A stretch of DNA of 8,461 nucleotides from an uncultured Sutterella sp. (GCA_934249275.1 CAKQKT010000081.1:1-8461), one strand, 5' to 3'. Counted from the stretch's first letter, positions 1-6,480 are shown. Notes: generated from the letters alone by a model not told the origin. Translations and numbers: made by a program.

Positions 1-253
1 GCAGGAGGAATACAAGACCTGCGGCATCGATGAAGGCATTCGCACGCGAATGCCCGACTGCTCGTCAGGCGGACATGAACAAGACTTTCTTTGCATATCC
101 GCCTCACTGCGGTCACGCAATAAAATCCGTCTTATTCATACCATTCGTACTGTACACCAAAGACGACACTCTGACAAGAGCCGGCATCCAATTATTTCGC
201 ACGCTCAGGGTTTTCCTCGGCCCAACCGAAAACTTACGCACAACGTTCAACCT
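1..253. other. Non-coding or unresolved leader before the first tetR gene
   Basis: I see no gene that I can support here. The frame of the downstream tetR gene stays open back to the left edge, but the encoded residues resemble no family I know. The stretch from about 110 to 250 is clearly more AT-rich than the coding DNA around it, as expected of a promoter region. It contains a near-perfect palindrome at 35-54 and a short motif TGTACAC at 151-157 that recurs upstream of the second tetR gene (1007-1013). A weak promoter-like pair, CTGACA at 171-176 and TATTTC at 193-198 with a 16-base gap, could drive the tetR gene at 254, but the match is poor. The first 30 or so bases could be the tail of a gene lying outside the window. 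Confidence 0.5.
35..54. repeat. 9+9 bp palindrome, candidate operator or site
   Basis: GGCATTCGC and GCGAATGCC face each other across a two-base centre (AC). All nine pairs match, making a 20-bp near-perfect palindrome. No run of T follows on either strand, so it does not look like a rho-independent terminator. The symmetry suits a dimeric DNA-binding protein such as the adjacent TetR regulators, although it lies 200 bases upstream of the first gene start and I cannot tie it to a particular protein. Confidence 0.6.
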
Positions 254-922
254 ATGACAGACCACCTATATTCACAAGACCAAGAGATCTCGACATCTCA
301 GGGGCGCGAACCTCGATCCGGGCGAAGACCGACCGGGCTTGCGACGAAGACAAAGATTCTCGACGCAGCCCGAAAAATCATTATTGAGAAGGGAACCGAC
401 GATCTGACGATCGACGCCGTCATCAAAGAGGCGGGCATCGGCAAGAGCACCTTTCTCCACCACTATCCTTCGCGCAGCGCGCTGATCGATGCGCTCGCGG
501 ACGAATACGCGAAGCACCTCTTCCTGGTGGAGACGAAGCTCTCGCAGATGACCGGCAAGGGCTGCCCGATGCTTGACGGCTATGCCGAGTGGTATCGGAT
601 GTTCACGACGGGCGAGACCGACCCGGGATCGGCTCCCCTGTTTCCCCTGCTTCTGGCTTCGCGGGAAAACCGCCGGCACATCACAGCTCTGCGGTTGTGG
701 TACCGCCGCGTCTTCGAGCGTGCGAAGCACCAGCAGTGCGGCCCCGGCCGCGCGCTCATCCACTCGCTGGTCATTGACTGCCTCTACTTTCACCACATCT
801 TCGGCATCGACGTGCTCACGCCTGAGGAAGAGAAGGCGGTGCTCGACGCACTCAGGGCTTTTGTTTACGAAGAGATCGGCCATCCGTCCGTTCGTCCCAA
901 AGCGACGGACAAGAACGCCTGA
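254..922 (+). CDS. TetR-family transcriptional regulator (copy 1)
   Basis: A 222-residue DNA-binding repressor of the TetR/AcrR family. A polar, unstructured-looking tail of about 29 residues precedes a typical TetR helix-turn-helix at roughly 30-78: ATKTKILDAAR, then LTIDAVIKEAGIGKSTFLHHY. The remaining 140 or so residues form the helical ligand-binding and dimerisation domain, with a distinctive FHHIFGIDVL segment near 179-188. I chose the ATG at 254 because it gives the same N-terminal length as the neighbouring paralogue. The frame is open further upstream, but those residues look non-coding. There is no clear Shine-Dalgarno sequence before this ATG, so the start is less certain than the gene. 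The next gene is a paralogue that aligns without gaps over the core. The recognition helices differ (KSTFLHHY here, KGSFMYHF in copy 2), so the operators are probably different. Ligand and target are unknown; no efflux or enzyme gene lies beside it in this window. Confidence 0.88.
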   Translation: MTDHLYSQDQEISTSQGREPRSGRRPTGLATKTKILDAARKIIIEKGTDDLTIDAVIKEAGIGKSTFLHHYPSRSALIDALADEYAKHLFLVETKLSQMTGKGCPMLDGYAEWYRMFTTGETDPGSAPLFPLLLASRENRRHITALRLWYRRVFERAKHQQCGPGRALIHSLVIDCLYFHHIFGIDVLTPEEEKAVLDALRAFVYEEIGHPSVRPKATDKNA

Positions 923-955
923 CGCCCTTAGAGTCCGCTTCGAGAGTCATTTTCT

Positions 956-961
956 TACAAT
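956..961 (+). promoter_or_regulatory. Possible -10 box for the second tetR gene
   Basis: TACAAT lies in an AT-rich patch between the two tetR genes, 79 bases before the second start codon. It sits directly beside the 27-bp inverted repeat at 964-990, so the repeat would cover the transcription start, a usual place for a repressor operator. No convincing -35 hexamer stands 16-18 bases upstream, so the call is weak. Confidence 0.3.
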
Positions 962-963
962 AA

Positions 964-990
964 TTGGGAATTATCAGTGTTCATTCCCAA
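964..990. promoter_or_regulatory. Inverted repeat, candidate TetR operator
   Basis: TTGGGAAT (964-971) and ATTCCCAA (983-990) are perfect 8-bp inverted halves separated by 11 bases, giving 19 bp from centre to centre, close to two helical turns. It lies in the 118-base gap between the two tetR genes, 50 bases before the second start codon. TetR regulators commonly bind such palindromes next to their own promoter, so autoregulation of copy 2, or control by copy 1, is a reasonable inference. A second small palindrome, GTGTACAC, follows at 1006-1013. Confidence 0.55.
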
Positions 991-1040
991 CGCCTCATCT
1001 GAAACGTGTACACTGAGGGCATCTAATTTGAGGTTCCTCC

Positions 1041-1685
1041 ATGGACGACACAAAAATCACCGACACTCAGGACGTTTCCGACATTCAGGATCAGGACTCG
1101 AATGTCATGGTGAAGCGCAGAGCGAACGGACGTGCGACGAGGCAGAAGATTCTCGCCGCCGCGCGCGCCATCATCATTGAAAAGGGCACGGACAGTCTTT
1201 CGATCGACCGCGTCATCAAGGCGGCGGGCGTGAGCAAGGGCTCCTTCATGTATCACTTCCACACCCGCCAGGATCTGATCGAAGCGCTCGTCAACGAATA
1301 CGCCGCCCACCTTAACGAAGTGGAAACCGAACTTGCCGGCAAGGCCAAGGGCGACCTTCCGATGCTTGCCGGCTATGCCGACTGGTACAAGAAGTTCACG
1401 TCCGGCAAGATCGACAGCGGCTCCTCTCCGCTCGTGGCCCTCGCCATGTCCTCGCGCGAAAACCGCAAGTTCATGGCCCCGGTCCGCGACTGGTACCGAA
1501 GCTACTTCGACCGCGTCAAGACCCAGGCCTGCGGCGCCGACCGCGCCCTCGTCTACACCCTCGCCTACGACGGCCTCTTCTTTCACCACCTCTTCGGCAT
1601 CGACGTGCTGACGCAGGATGAAAAGAAGATGATCATGGACACGCTTCAGGCCTTTGTCGAGGAAGGCCTCCCGAAGGCCGAATAA
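1041..1685 (+). CDS. TetR-family transcriptional regulator (copy 2)
   Basis: A 214-residue TetR/AcrR-type repressor and close paralogue of the gene just upstream. About 97 of 177 core positions are identical by eye, with no gaps. The N-terminal tail (about 20 residues) is rich in Asp and Gln, with a QD-type near-repeat, and is unlike that of copy 1. The helix-turn-helix is at about 52-78 (LSIDRVIKAAGVSKGSFMYHF). The rest is the all-helical effector domain, with the same FHHLFGIDVL block as copy 1. GAGG at 1030-1033, seven bases before the ATG, supports this start; an internal ATG at codon 23 is an alternative. GAGG is followed by CCTC (1036-1039), so the ribosome binding site could pair with its own flank. 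A probable operator lies at 964-990 and a strong terminator follows at 1708-1744. Its target and inducer are not evident from the neighbourhood. Confidence 0.93.
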   Translation: MDDTKITDTQDVSDIQDQDSNVMVKRRANGRATRQKILAAARAIIIEKGTDSLSIDRVIKAAGVSKGSFMYHFHTRQDLIEALVNEYAAHLNEVETELAGKAKGDLPMLAGYADWYKKFTSGKIDSGSSPLVALAMSSRENRKFMAPVRDWYRSYFDRVKTQACGADRALVYTLAYDGLFFHHLFGIDVLTQDEKKMIMDTLQAFVEEGLPKAE

Positions 1686-1707
1686 GGCTTCCCGGCGCTC
1701 CAAATAG

Positions 1708-1744
1708 AAATCCCGCCCGAATCGCTTCAGGCGGGATTTTTCTT
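1708..1744. terminator. Rho-independent terminator between convergent units
   Basis: AAATCCCGCC (1708-1717) pairs perfectly with GGCGGGATTT (1730-1739). A further GAA/TTC pairing extends into the loop, and a T-rich tail (TTTTTCTT) follows on the + strand. It starts 22 bases after the stop of the second tetR gene. On the - strand the same hairpin is followed by ATTTCTATTT, so it may also stop transcripts from the oppositely oriented tra genes, whose last stop codon is 13 bases past its right edge. Confidence 0.93.
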
Positions 1745-1757
1745 GACCGGCGCGCAA

Positions 1758-2378
1758 TTACATGAACCTGTGCCAGGTTGAGGCGGTCAGCCTTGCCGCA
1801 AAGGCAAATGCTGCCGGAAAGACGGGGAGCCACTGCGGCGGAAAGAAGGGATGCATGATCGCGAGTATCCCGAGACAAATGGCAAGTAGCTGAAGCGAAA
1901 AGCTTGCCGTCCACCAGGTGGGGCTCGGTGCATGGTATTCGGCCTCGCGGATTCTGCGCCTCACAAGCCCGTCTACAAGGAGCGCCAGCATGAAGGGCAA
2001 GAGCGCCAGCGTCCCCGCCGTCATGATCGCAAGACGCTGCGCCGCCATCACGAACAGGCTCTTCATGGCGCGCAGCCACTCGGTTTGGGTCGAGCGCTCG
2101 GCCGCCCTGCCGATTTCCGCGAATTCGTCCTTCGTCATCGGCGCGCCGCCATAGGGCCTGAGCGTATAGGTGTCGGGCGCCCCGGCTATGACCGAGAGCC
2201 CGTCGAGATACCGGACGGCGAGTTCGGCGGCCGCTTCGGGCATGGGGATTCGGTCGCTTCTCAAAAGGAGCGCCTCCTCGAGCGCCCTTTGCTCGAAGAT
2301 TTCCGGCGGCGTTCTCGCAGGGAGCCACATCAGCATCAGAAGAACCGCGAGCGACGTTGCGGCAACAAGATATTTCAT
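1758..2378 (-). CDS. DUF4400-type conjugative-element membrane protein
   Basis: A 206-residue inner-membrane protein with about four hydrophobic segments: residues 3-19 (signal anchor), roughly 114-136, 158-175 and 181-199. Between the first two lies a hydrophilic stretch of about 90 residues, probably periplasmic. Directly after the second segment comes the charged motif DGLVRRRIREAEYH, which resembles the signature of the DUF4400 / integrating-conjugative-element membrane proteins found right after traD in SXT/R391-like elements. Position agrees: it starts 20 bases after traD, with GAGG seven bases before the ATG (CCGAGGTGTATGC then ATG), and is the last gene before the convergent terminator. 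The molecular role of the family is not well defined; a supporting function at the coupling protein or secretion channel is inferred from gene order. The family call rests on the motif, topology and neighbour. Confidence 0.8.
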   Translation of the reverse strand: MKYLVAATSLAVLLMLMWLPARTPPEIFEQRALEEALLLRSDRIPMPEAAAELAVRYLDGLSVIAGAPDTYTLRPYGGAPMTKDEFAEIGRAAERSTQTEWLRAMKSLFVMAAQRLAIMTAGTLALLPFMLALLVDGLVRRRIREAEYHAPSPTWWTASFSLQLLAICLGILAIMHPFFPPQWLPVFPAAFAFAARLTASTWHRFM

Positions 2379-2398
2379 GCATACACCTCGGATTAGGA

Positions 2399-4426
2399 TC
2401 AGTCTTCGGCAAGAAGAATCGGAATGCGGCCCTTGTAGAGCCTGCCGCCGGAGACGCTTGCGAAGAACTCGGTGTTGGGAAGGCGCCCGAGCACGTCGGG
2501 CGGGACGATTTCGTCCCGGTGTCCCTGAATGCTGCGGCTCACGGATGCACGAAAGTCCGGCACGGGCGAACCGTCGGCCGATGAGGAAAGCGAGGCGGAC
2601 GTGGACCAGACGGTCGTCTTTCCGAAGGTTTCGCAGATGAATTCCTGAGTTTTCCGATCCTTCGACCTCAGGGCGATCAGATTGTTGAAGTTGCCCAGAG
2701 CCATTCTTGCTCGGTTGTCGCTCCCCAGGCGTGCCGCAAGGTCGCTCACGGTCTGCATGGCTGCGGTGACGCGGATGCCTGCTTCAAGACCCTTGTTCAA
2801 AAGCTCGATCATGGGTCCGTTGATGACGTTGGCGGTTTCGTCCACAAAGAGCGAGACTGACTTCACGTCCGTGCCTGATTCGCCGCGGTTGTAGCGCTTC
2901 CCGGCATAGGCCGTCAGGTCTGCGAGAATGATGGAGCCGAGCGCCCCGGCAACCGTGGAGTCGGGGAGCGCATCGAGGCCCAGATAGAGAATGTCCCCGC
3001 CCTCGACCACGCGCTCCACGGTCACGATCGGACGCTCGTCGTCGGGATCGAACGGATCGGGCGAAAAGCTTTTCGCGAGCGTTCCGCCGGTGAGCATCGA
3101 AAGGACGGGCTGCAGCGACGCCGTGATCTTTGCATAGTGCTCGCGATTGTGCCGGAAGACCGCAATGAGGCCGCCGACCACGGCATTGGCGTCGCCCGCA
3201 TCGGTCTTTCCGACGGTCTGCTCCCATAGTGCCACGGCCGCCGTGAGCTCGGGACTGGCGTTCGGAGCGGGCGGACAGACGGCGCGCTTATCCATGCGGT
3301 CCACCTGCTCCTCCCAGTCATGAATGCCCGCATCGTGAAAGGATCGGGCAAGCGCCTTTCTCAGAAGCGGATCAATGCCGCCCTCGAGAATGCGCCGCAG
3401 GGCCAGGAGACTCGGCCTTTCCGTTACGTAGAAGAGTCCTTCGACCGCAACGTTCACGGCCATCCAGGCGAAGTTTCCGAATGCACCGCTGTCGGGCGGC
3501 ATGACGGCTGCAATGCGGGTGGCGAGTTCCGTCGGGCGCGTCCAGGCGCCGAGCGGATCCAATCGAACGCCTGTTTCGGGAAAGGCCGGGTGGAACTCAA
3601 AGGGGGCGGGACGGCCCGCGATTTCAGCGGCCTTCCAGACCGCGTTGCGAAGACGCTTGCTGCTTTTCGGGTCGATCACGATGACGGGCTCGCCGCGGAG
3701 GATCGCCTGCGTGATGAGGCTTGTGAGCATGACGCCCTTACCCGCCTGCGTGGTGCCGACGATGAGCGTGCCGCCGCCAAGGCTTGAGAGGGGCCTCACG
3801 ATGTCGTCCTCGTCCGCCGCCCCGATCCCGTGAATGAAGGGGCTTCCAATGTCGCCCGGACGCAGAGGCTCCGGGATTTTGAGAAAGTTCCTCAACCGCT
3901 CGGGGAGAATCAGGGGCTTCACAGGCGTGGCCGCAAGCTCGTAGAGCGCCTGCGCATGCTGAGGCCCCCACTCGAAGCCGCGGCCGATCCAGAGATTTGC
4001 GACTTCACGGCCCTCGCGGTTCGAATTGAAGCGCATCCCGTGGAGGAGCTTCACGCGCCCCGCCTCATACCGTGCTGCAAGCGACGGCCTCTTGCCGGCA
4101 GGTCCGCCCTTTGACGGCTTCGTTCCTGACCCCGTCATGCCCTTCTCTCGAAGGATGCGAATGAGGTCATGGCATCGAATGAACGAGGGCGCAAAGCCCG
4201 CCAAGGGAATTCGCCTTGCAGCGGTTTCAATCGCCTCCTTCGTCCGGACCGCGCCCATGAGCGCCAGGGCGCCGGCCAATCCGGCGCCCCACCAGCCGGG
4301 CACGAATGCAAGGGTTGTCCCGGCGGCAACAAACCCCGCCGCCGCACTCCAGCCCTCCCATGCGGGACGCCAGCCCGTGAGGCGTGCGGACGATACGCCG
4401 CTCGTAACGGCTTCCGTTGTCTTCAT
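2399..4426 (-). CDS. traD: TraD, type IV coupling protein (SXT/TOL subfamily)
   Basis: A 675-residue hexameric motor ATPase that links the relaxase-DNA complex to the type IV secretion channel and pumps DNA across the inner membrane. Two hydrophobic segments at about 24-42 and 44-62 anchor it. Residues 148-163 (GRGFEWGPQHAQALYE) and 194-202 (GSPFIHGIG) match the subfamily's pre-motor region. Walker A is GTTQAGKG at 224-231 and Walker B is SLFVDE at 525-530 (Asp529, Glu530). The C-terminal block NTEFFASVSGGRLYKGRIP is also typical. The residue after the Walker Lys is Gly rather than the usual Thr/Ser, a variant also common in VirD4/TraG coupling proteins, so activity is probably kept. Its ATG overlaps the traI stop as ATGA, with GGGAGGAAGAATCC just upstream inside traI, indicating translational coupling. 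Length and motifs are complete; no sign of decay. Confidence 0.95.
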   Translation of the reverse strand: MKTTEAVTSGVSSARLTGWRPAWEGWSAAAGFVAAGTTLAFVPGWWGAGLAGALALMGAVRTKEAIETAARRIPLAGFAPSFIRCHDLIRILREKGMTGSGTKPSKGGPAGKRPSLAARYEAGRVKLLHGMRFNSNREGREVANLWIGRGFEWGPQHAQALYELAATPVKPLILPERLRNFLKIPEPLRPGDIGSPFIHGIGAADEDDIVRPLSSLGGGTLIVGTTQAGKGVMLTSLITQAILRGEPVIVIDPKSSKRLRNAVWKAAEIAGRPAPFEFHPAFPETGVRLDPLGAWTRPTELATRIAAVMPPDSGAFGNFAWMAVNVAVEGLFYVTERPSLLALRRILEGGIDPLLRKALARSFHDAGIHDWEEQVDRMDKRAVCPPAPNASPELTAAVALWEQTVGKTDAGDANAVVGGLIAVFRHNREHYAKITASLQPVLSMLTGGTLAKSFSPDPFDPDDERPIVTVERVVEGGDILYLGLDALPDSTVAGALGSIILADLTAYAGKRYNRGESGTDVKSVSLFVDETANVINGPMIELLNKGLEAGIRVTAAMQTVSDLAARLGSDNRARMALGNFNNLIALRSKDRKTQEFICETFGKTTVWSTSASLSSSADGSPVPDFRASVSRSIQGHRDEIVPPDVLGRLPNTEFFASVSGGRLYKGRIPILLAED

Positions 4427-5652
4427 GGATTCTTCCTCCCTGGCTCAGCCCCTGAGGGGCTTCCCATTCCCCTGCGGGAATTCCAATTCACTGCACGGTT
4501 CAGGGCCTCCCAGGCGCTTGAACCCGCTTCCGGGTCTCGGTCGAGCATGTCCATGTCGAGGACCTTCGGCCAGTGGCCTTCGATTTCCTCGAGGATCTTC
4601 CCGTCGGCATTCACGAACCGTACGACGGGCCTGATCGAATGCCGGTTGATCACGACCCCGGTGAGTTCCACGGGGCCGTTTTTGACGCCCTTCAACCCCG
4701 GATCGTATTTGACGGCCCTCACTGCCGCTTCGCCCTTCATCCGCACGCGCCGGATTGGGGAAGCCCTCAGGTGCCGCACGCCTTCCACAAAGGGAAGCGC
4801 CTTCACGCGAAGCATCGCGCCGGCTTCCTCCGGGTCGTCGATCCAGCCGTCGGGGAGGAGCGTCTCAGGCACAAAGACCCCTTCGGGATGGACGAAGATC
4901 AGCGCGTCATGATGGCCGTTGATCGCATCGACCGCCTTTTGAAGCGCCTTCACCTTCGAAGACTCTTCAAGCTCACAGGGGATGGAGAGGGCCCAGGCCT
5001 GATGCGTCACGGTGGAGCCTTGGTCGAGCCCTTGTTCGAACGAATGGGCCGGGCGCTTCTCAAAGAGCGCCGGAAAGCGCATGGGGAGCGACTCGTCGTG
5101 CGCATCTGCAGCGCGGCGCGCGTTGGCAACAAGCATGTCGCAGTCGACGAGCCTCAGCCATTCGCCTTCGCCGCAAGGCGCTTCGGGGCCCGTGAGCCAC
5201 AAGGGGTTGCCGGCATCGTTTGCCATGGCAAAGCCGTCGGCAACAAGAATCTCGGCCGCCACGTCCGGCTCGTCGGGCACGTCCCTGAAGAGCCACTGCT
5301 CGTCGGCCGAAGCCGCAATGTCGGTAAAGCCCGAGGGCCAGCGTAGCGCAAGCCCGTCGTCCGCCCAGACCACGGGCGAGTCGCCTCGGTTGAGCTTCCA
5401 AACGCCGTCGTAGAGCCTCTGGCAGAATTCCGCGCGATAGACGGCGGCAAAGCCGCGGAGCAAGGGGCTTTTCCCCTCGCGCCTTGCGGCTTGCGCAGCC
5501 CTTCGGTTGATCGCCCATTCGCGCCCGCGGGCGGCCGCTTCCGCGATCACGCGCTCCGCTTCCGTCTGACCGGCCGCATAGGTGACTGCGGCCTTCAAGG
5601 CCGTGAGAACCGTTTCGCCGTCCGAGCGCTCGACGGATCCGAGCCACACCAA
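4423..5652 (-). CDS. traI: C-terminal part of TraI relaxase, downstream of amber
   Basis: A 409-residue stretch in the same frame as the N-terminal fragment, holding the rest of the MobH relaxase: a helical linker, a winged-helix region (FCQRLYDGVWKLN, then ADDGLALRWPSG) and a C-terminal domain containing ALIFVHPEGVFVPE. The first start-like codon after the amber is TTG at 5652, followed at once by GTG, and neither has a Shine-Dalgarno sequence. It falls inside a conserved block (VPHDTLVWLGS), so it is unlikely to be a natural gene start. Production would need reinitiation or readthrough. The frame shows no further damage, which argues that the amber is recent or tolerated. The last codons overlap the traD start (ATGA) and carry the traD ribosome binding site, so loss of translation here could also reduce TraD. 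Confidence 0.7.
   Translation of the reverse strand: MVWLGSVERSDGETVLTALKAAVTYAAGQTEAERVIAEAAARGREWAINRRAAQAARREGKSPLLRGFAAVYRAEFCQRLYDGVWKLNRGDSPVVWADDGLALRWPSGFTDIAASADEQWLFRDVPDEPDVAAEILVADGFAMANDAGNPLWLTGPEAPCGEGEWLRLVDCDMLVANARRAADAHDESLPMRFPALFEKRPAHSFEQGLDQGSTVTHQAWALSIPCELEESSKVKALQKAVDAINGHHDALIFVHPEGVFVPETLLPDGWIDDPEEAGAMLRVKALPFVEGVRHLRASPIRRVRMKGEAAVRAVKYDPGLKGVKNGPVELTGVVINRHSIRPVVRFVNADGKILEEIEGHWPKVLDMDMLDRDPEAGSSAWEALNRAVNWNSRRGMGSPSGAEPGRKNP
4448..4481 (-). repeat. Two small hairpins just upstream of the traD ribosome binding site
   Basis: Within the 3' end of traI, GCCCC-TGA-GGGGC (4448-4460) and ATTCCC-CTGC-GGGAAT (4466-4481) are perfect short inverted repeats. In the mRNA the first ends about a dozen bases before the traD Shine-Dalgarno sequence (GGGAGG). 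They could modulate coupling between traI and traD translation. The encoded tail (NWNSRRGMGSPSGAEPGRKNP region) looks unstructured, so these bases are freer to carry a signal than core coding DNA. The role is inferred only. Confidence 0.4.
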
Positions 5653-5715
5653 AGTGTCGTGAGGAACGACAAGCCGCAGAACGTCGGACGTGAGCGTCGG
5701 GAGACGTCCCGCCGC

Positions 5716-6384
5716 CTACTTTGCCGTATGCCTTTCAAGCCTCATCACGCGTCCGATTTCGTGAACGCAGAACGACAAGGCGGTTTCCTCCGACGGATTG
5801 AAGCGGCTCGTCATCGTAAAGCGCCCCGTGGCCGGATCCTCGCCGCCCGCCTCAAGCTTGAGTGTTGCGAGCTTGCGGCTGTCGCTCATAAGGCCGGCAA
5901 GCGCCGCGGCGATTCTGAGCCGCAGCGTCCAGTCGTCGCGAATGCCCGGCGGGAGCTCCGGTCCGATCACGCGCGCATCGACCGCATTGATGGCGCCTCT
6001 GGCAAACATGAGGCCGGCTTCAAACAAGCCGTCCGCACCCGACCACAAGCCCCTTTCGTCTCTCGGCAACCCCTGCACCATCGCGGCCCATCCTGCCATG
6101 GCCGGCATCAGATGCACTTCAAAAAGCTTTCTTGACCCCACGGCCATGCGCAGCTGCTCCACGCTCGAGCGATGTCGAAGAAGCATCTTGACGGGATCCT
6201 CTGGCGCGAGAATGGCGCGCAGGCGCCCGTCAGCAGGGTGAGACAGCATGAAATCATTGGGATCGGTGTAGGAGAGCGGCACAAGACGCGGCAGGGCATC
6301 GGCCGACCGGTCCGACGACATTGAGCGCCATTGCTCGGGGCCCGCCGTCGCGCGGGTGAGGAATTCTGTTTCGGTGGGATGCAT
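5716..6384 (-). CDS. traI: N-terminal part of TraI relaxase (TraI_2 domain), ends at amber
   Basis: If the TAG terminates translation, this 222-residue product carries the N-terminal TraI_2 domain only. The early segment LPRLVPLSYTDPNDFMLSHP resembles the usual 'plsaeelL' opening of the family. Residues 92-128 (LMPAMAGWAAMVQGLPRDE, then GADGLFEAG) align with the LPASxxHHH...GGLLxHxLE core block, but without its histidines. The ATG at 6384 is the first possible start in frame: an in-frame TGA lies upstream at 6507-6505 and no ATG, GTG or TTG falls between. There is no recognisable Shine-Dalgarno sequence; the leader is pyrimidine-rich. The product would lack the winged-helix and C-terminal regions that MobH relaxases carry, so it is probably inactive alone. 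Confidence 0.75.
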   Translation of the reverse strand: MHPTETEFLTRATAGPEQWRSMSSDRSADALPRLVPLSYTDPNDFMLSHPADGRLRAILAPEDPVKMLLRHRSSVEQLRMAVGSRKLFEVHLMPAMAGWAAMVQGLPRDERGLWSGADGLFEAGLMFARGAINAVDARVIGPELPPGIRDDWTLRLRIAAALAGLMSDSRKLATLKLEAGGEDPATGRFTMTSRFNPSEETALSFCVHEIGRVMRLERHTAK

Positions 6385-6427
6385 GAAGGAAGGGAAATGG
6401 TTGAAGTGCGCAGTGCGCCGTCCTCTC

Positions 6428-6480
6428 GAATGCGACTGAAGAATGTGAGGATGGAATGAGAAAGTAAGGAAAGGAATGTG
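6428..6480. repeat. Four GAATGNG repeats upstream of traI
   Basis: On the + strand GAATGCG (6428), GAATGTG (6441), GAATGAG (6454) and GAATGTG (6474) start 13, 13 and 20 bases apart. They lie in a purine-rich stretch 44-96 bases upstream of the traI start. Regular spacing suggests an iteron-like protein-binding array, but low sequence complexity could also produce it. Confidence 0.4.

Larger units (their letters stand above)
4423..6384 (-). pseudogene. traI: traI, MobH-type relaxase frame interrupted by an in-frame TAG
   Basis: Read as one frame from the ATG at 6384 to the TGA at 4425-4423, this is a 653-codon relaxase of the MobH (TraI_2 domain) family with a single TAG at 5718-5716 (codon 223) and no frameshift. 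The 21 codons between the TAG and the next plausible start (TTG at 5652) are open. They read naturally as family sequence (DVLRLVVP, then WLGS). The N-terminal TraI_2 core is at about 30-220 and a winged-helix region at about 300-380 (DGVWKLN, VVWADDGLALRWPSG), followed by a C-terminal domain. Such proteins nick or process the transfer DNA at oriT. The MobH histidine cluster (HHH...GGLLxH, later HD) is replaced: the aligned segment reads GLWSGADGLFEAG, and HD becomes SD at 167-168. Some element-borne TraI_2 proteins, as I recall, also lack these histidines, so this alone does not prove loss of function. The TAG could be a disabling mutation, a suppressed codon, or a sequencing error. Confidence 0.75.

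Noticed and set aside
2..253. Upstream extension of the first tetR frame to the left edge
   Set aside because: The added residues look non-coding and the paralogue supports a start at 254; there is no matching domain.
272..883. 203-codon open frame on the - strand opposite the first tetR gene
   Set aside because: Exact antisense of a clear TetR gene in high-GC DNA; the product resembles no family, and the + strand protein has recognisable motifs and a paralogue.
1023..1757. 244-codon open frame on the - strand opposite the second tetR gene
   Set aside because: Antisense shadow of the second TetR gene that also runs through the terminator hairpin; it mirrors the shadow opposite copy 1 because the genes are paralogous.
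4573..5346. 257-codon + strand open frame opposite traI
   Set aside because: Antisense to a conserved relaxase region with no motif and no ribosome binding site.
5650..5718. Frameshift as the cause of the split traI
   Set aside because: Both halves are in the same frame; codons before and after the TAG are contiguous, so a point nonsense codon explains it.
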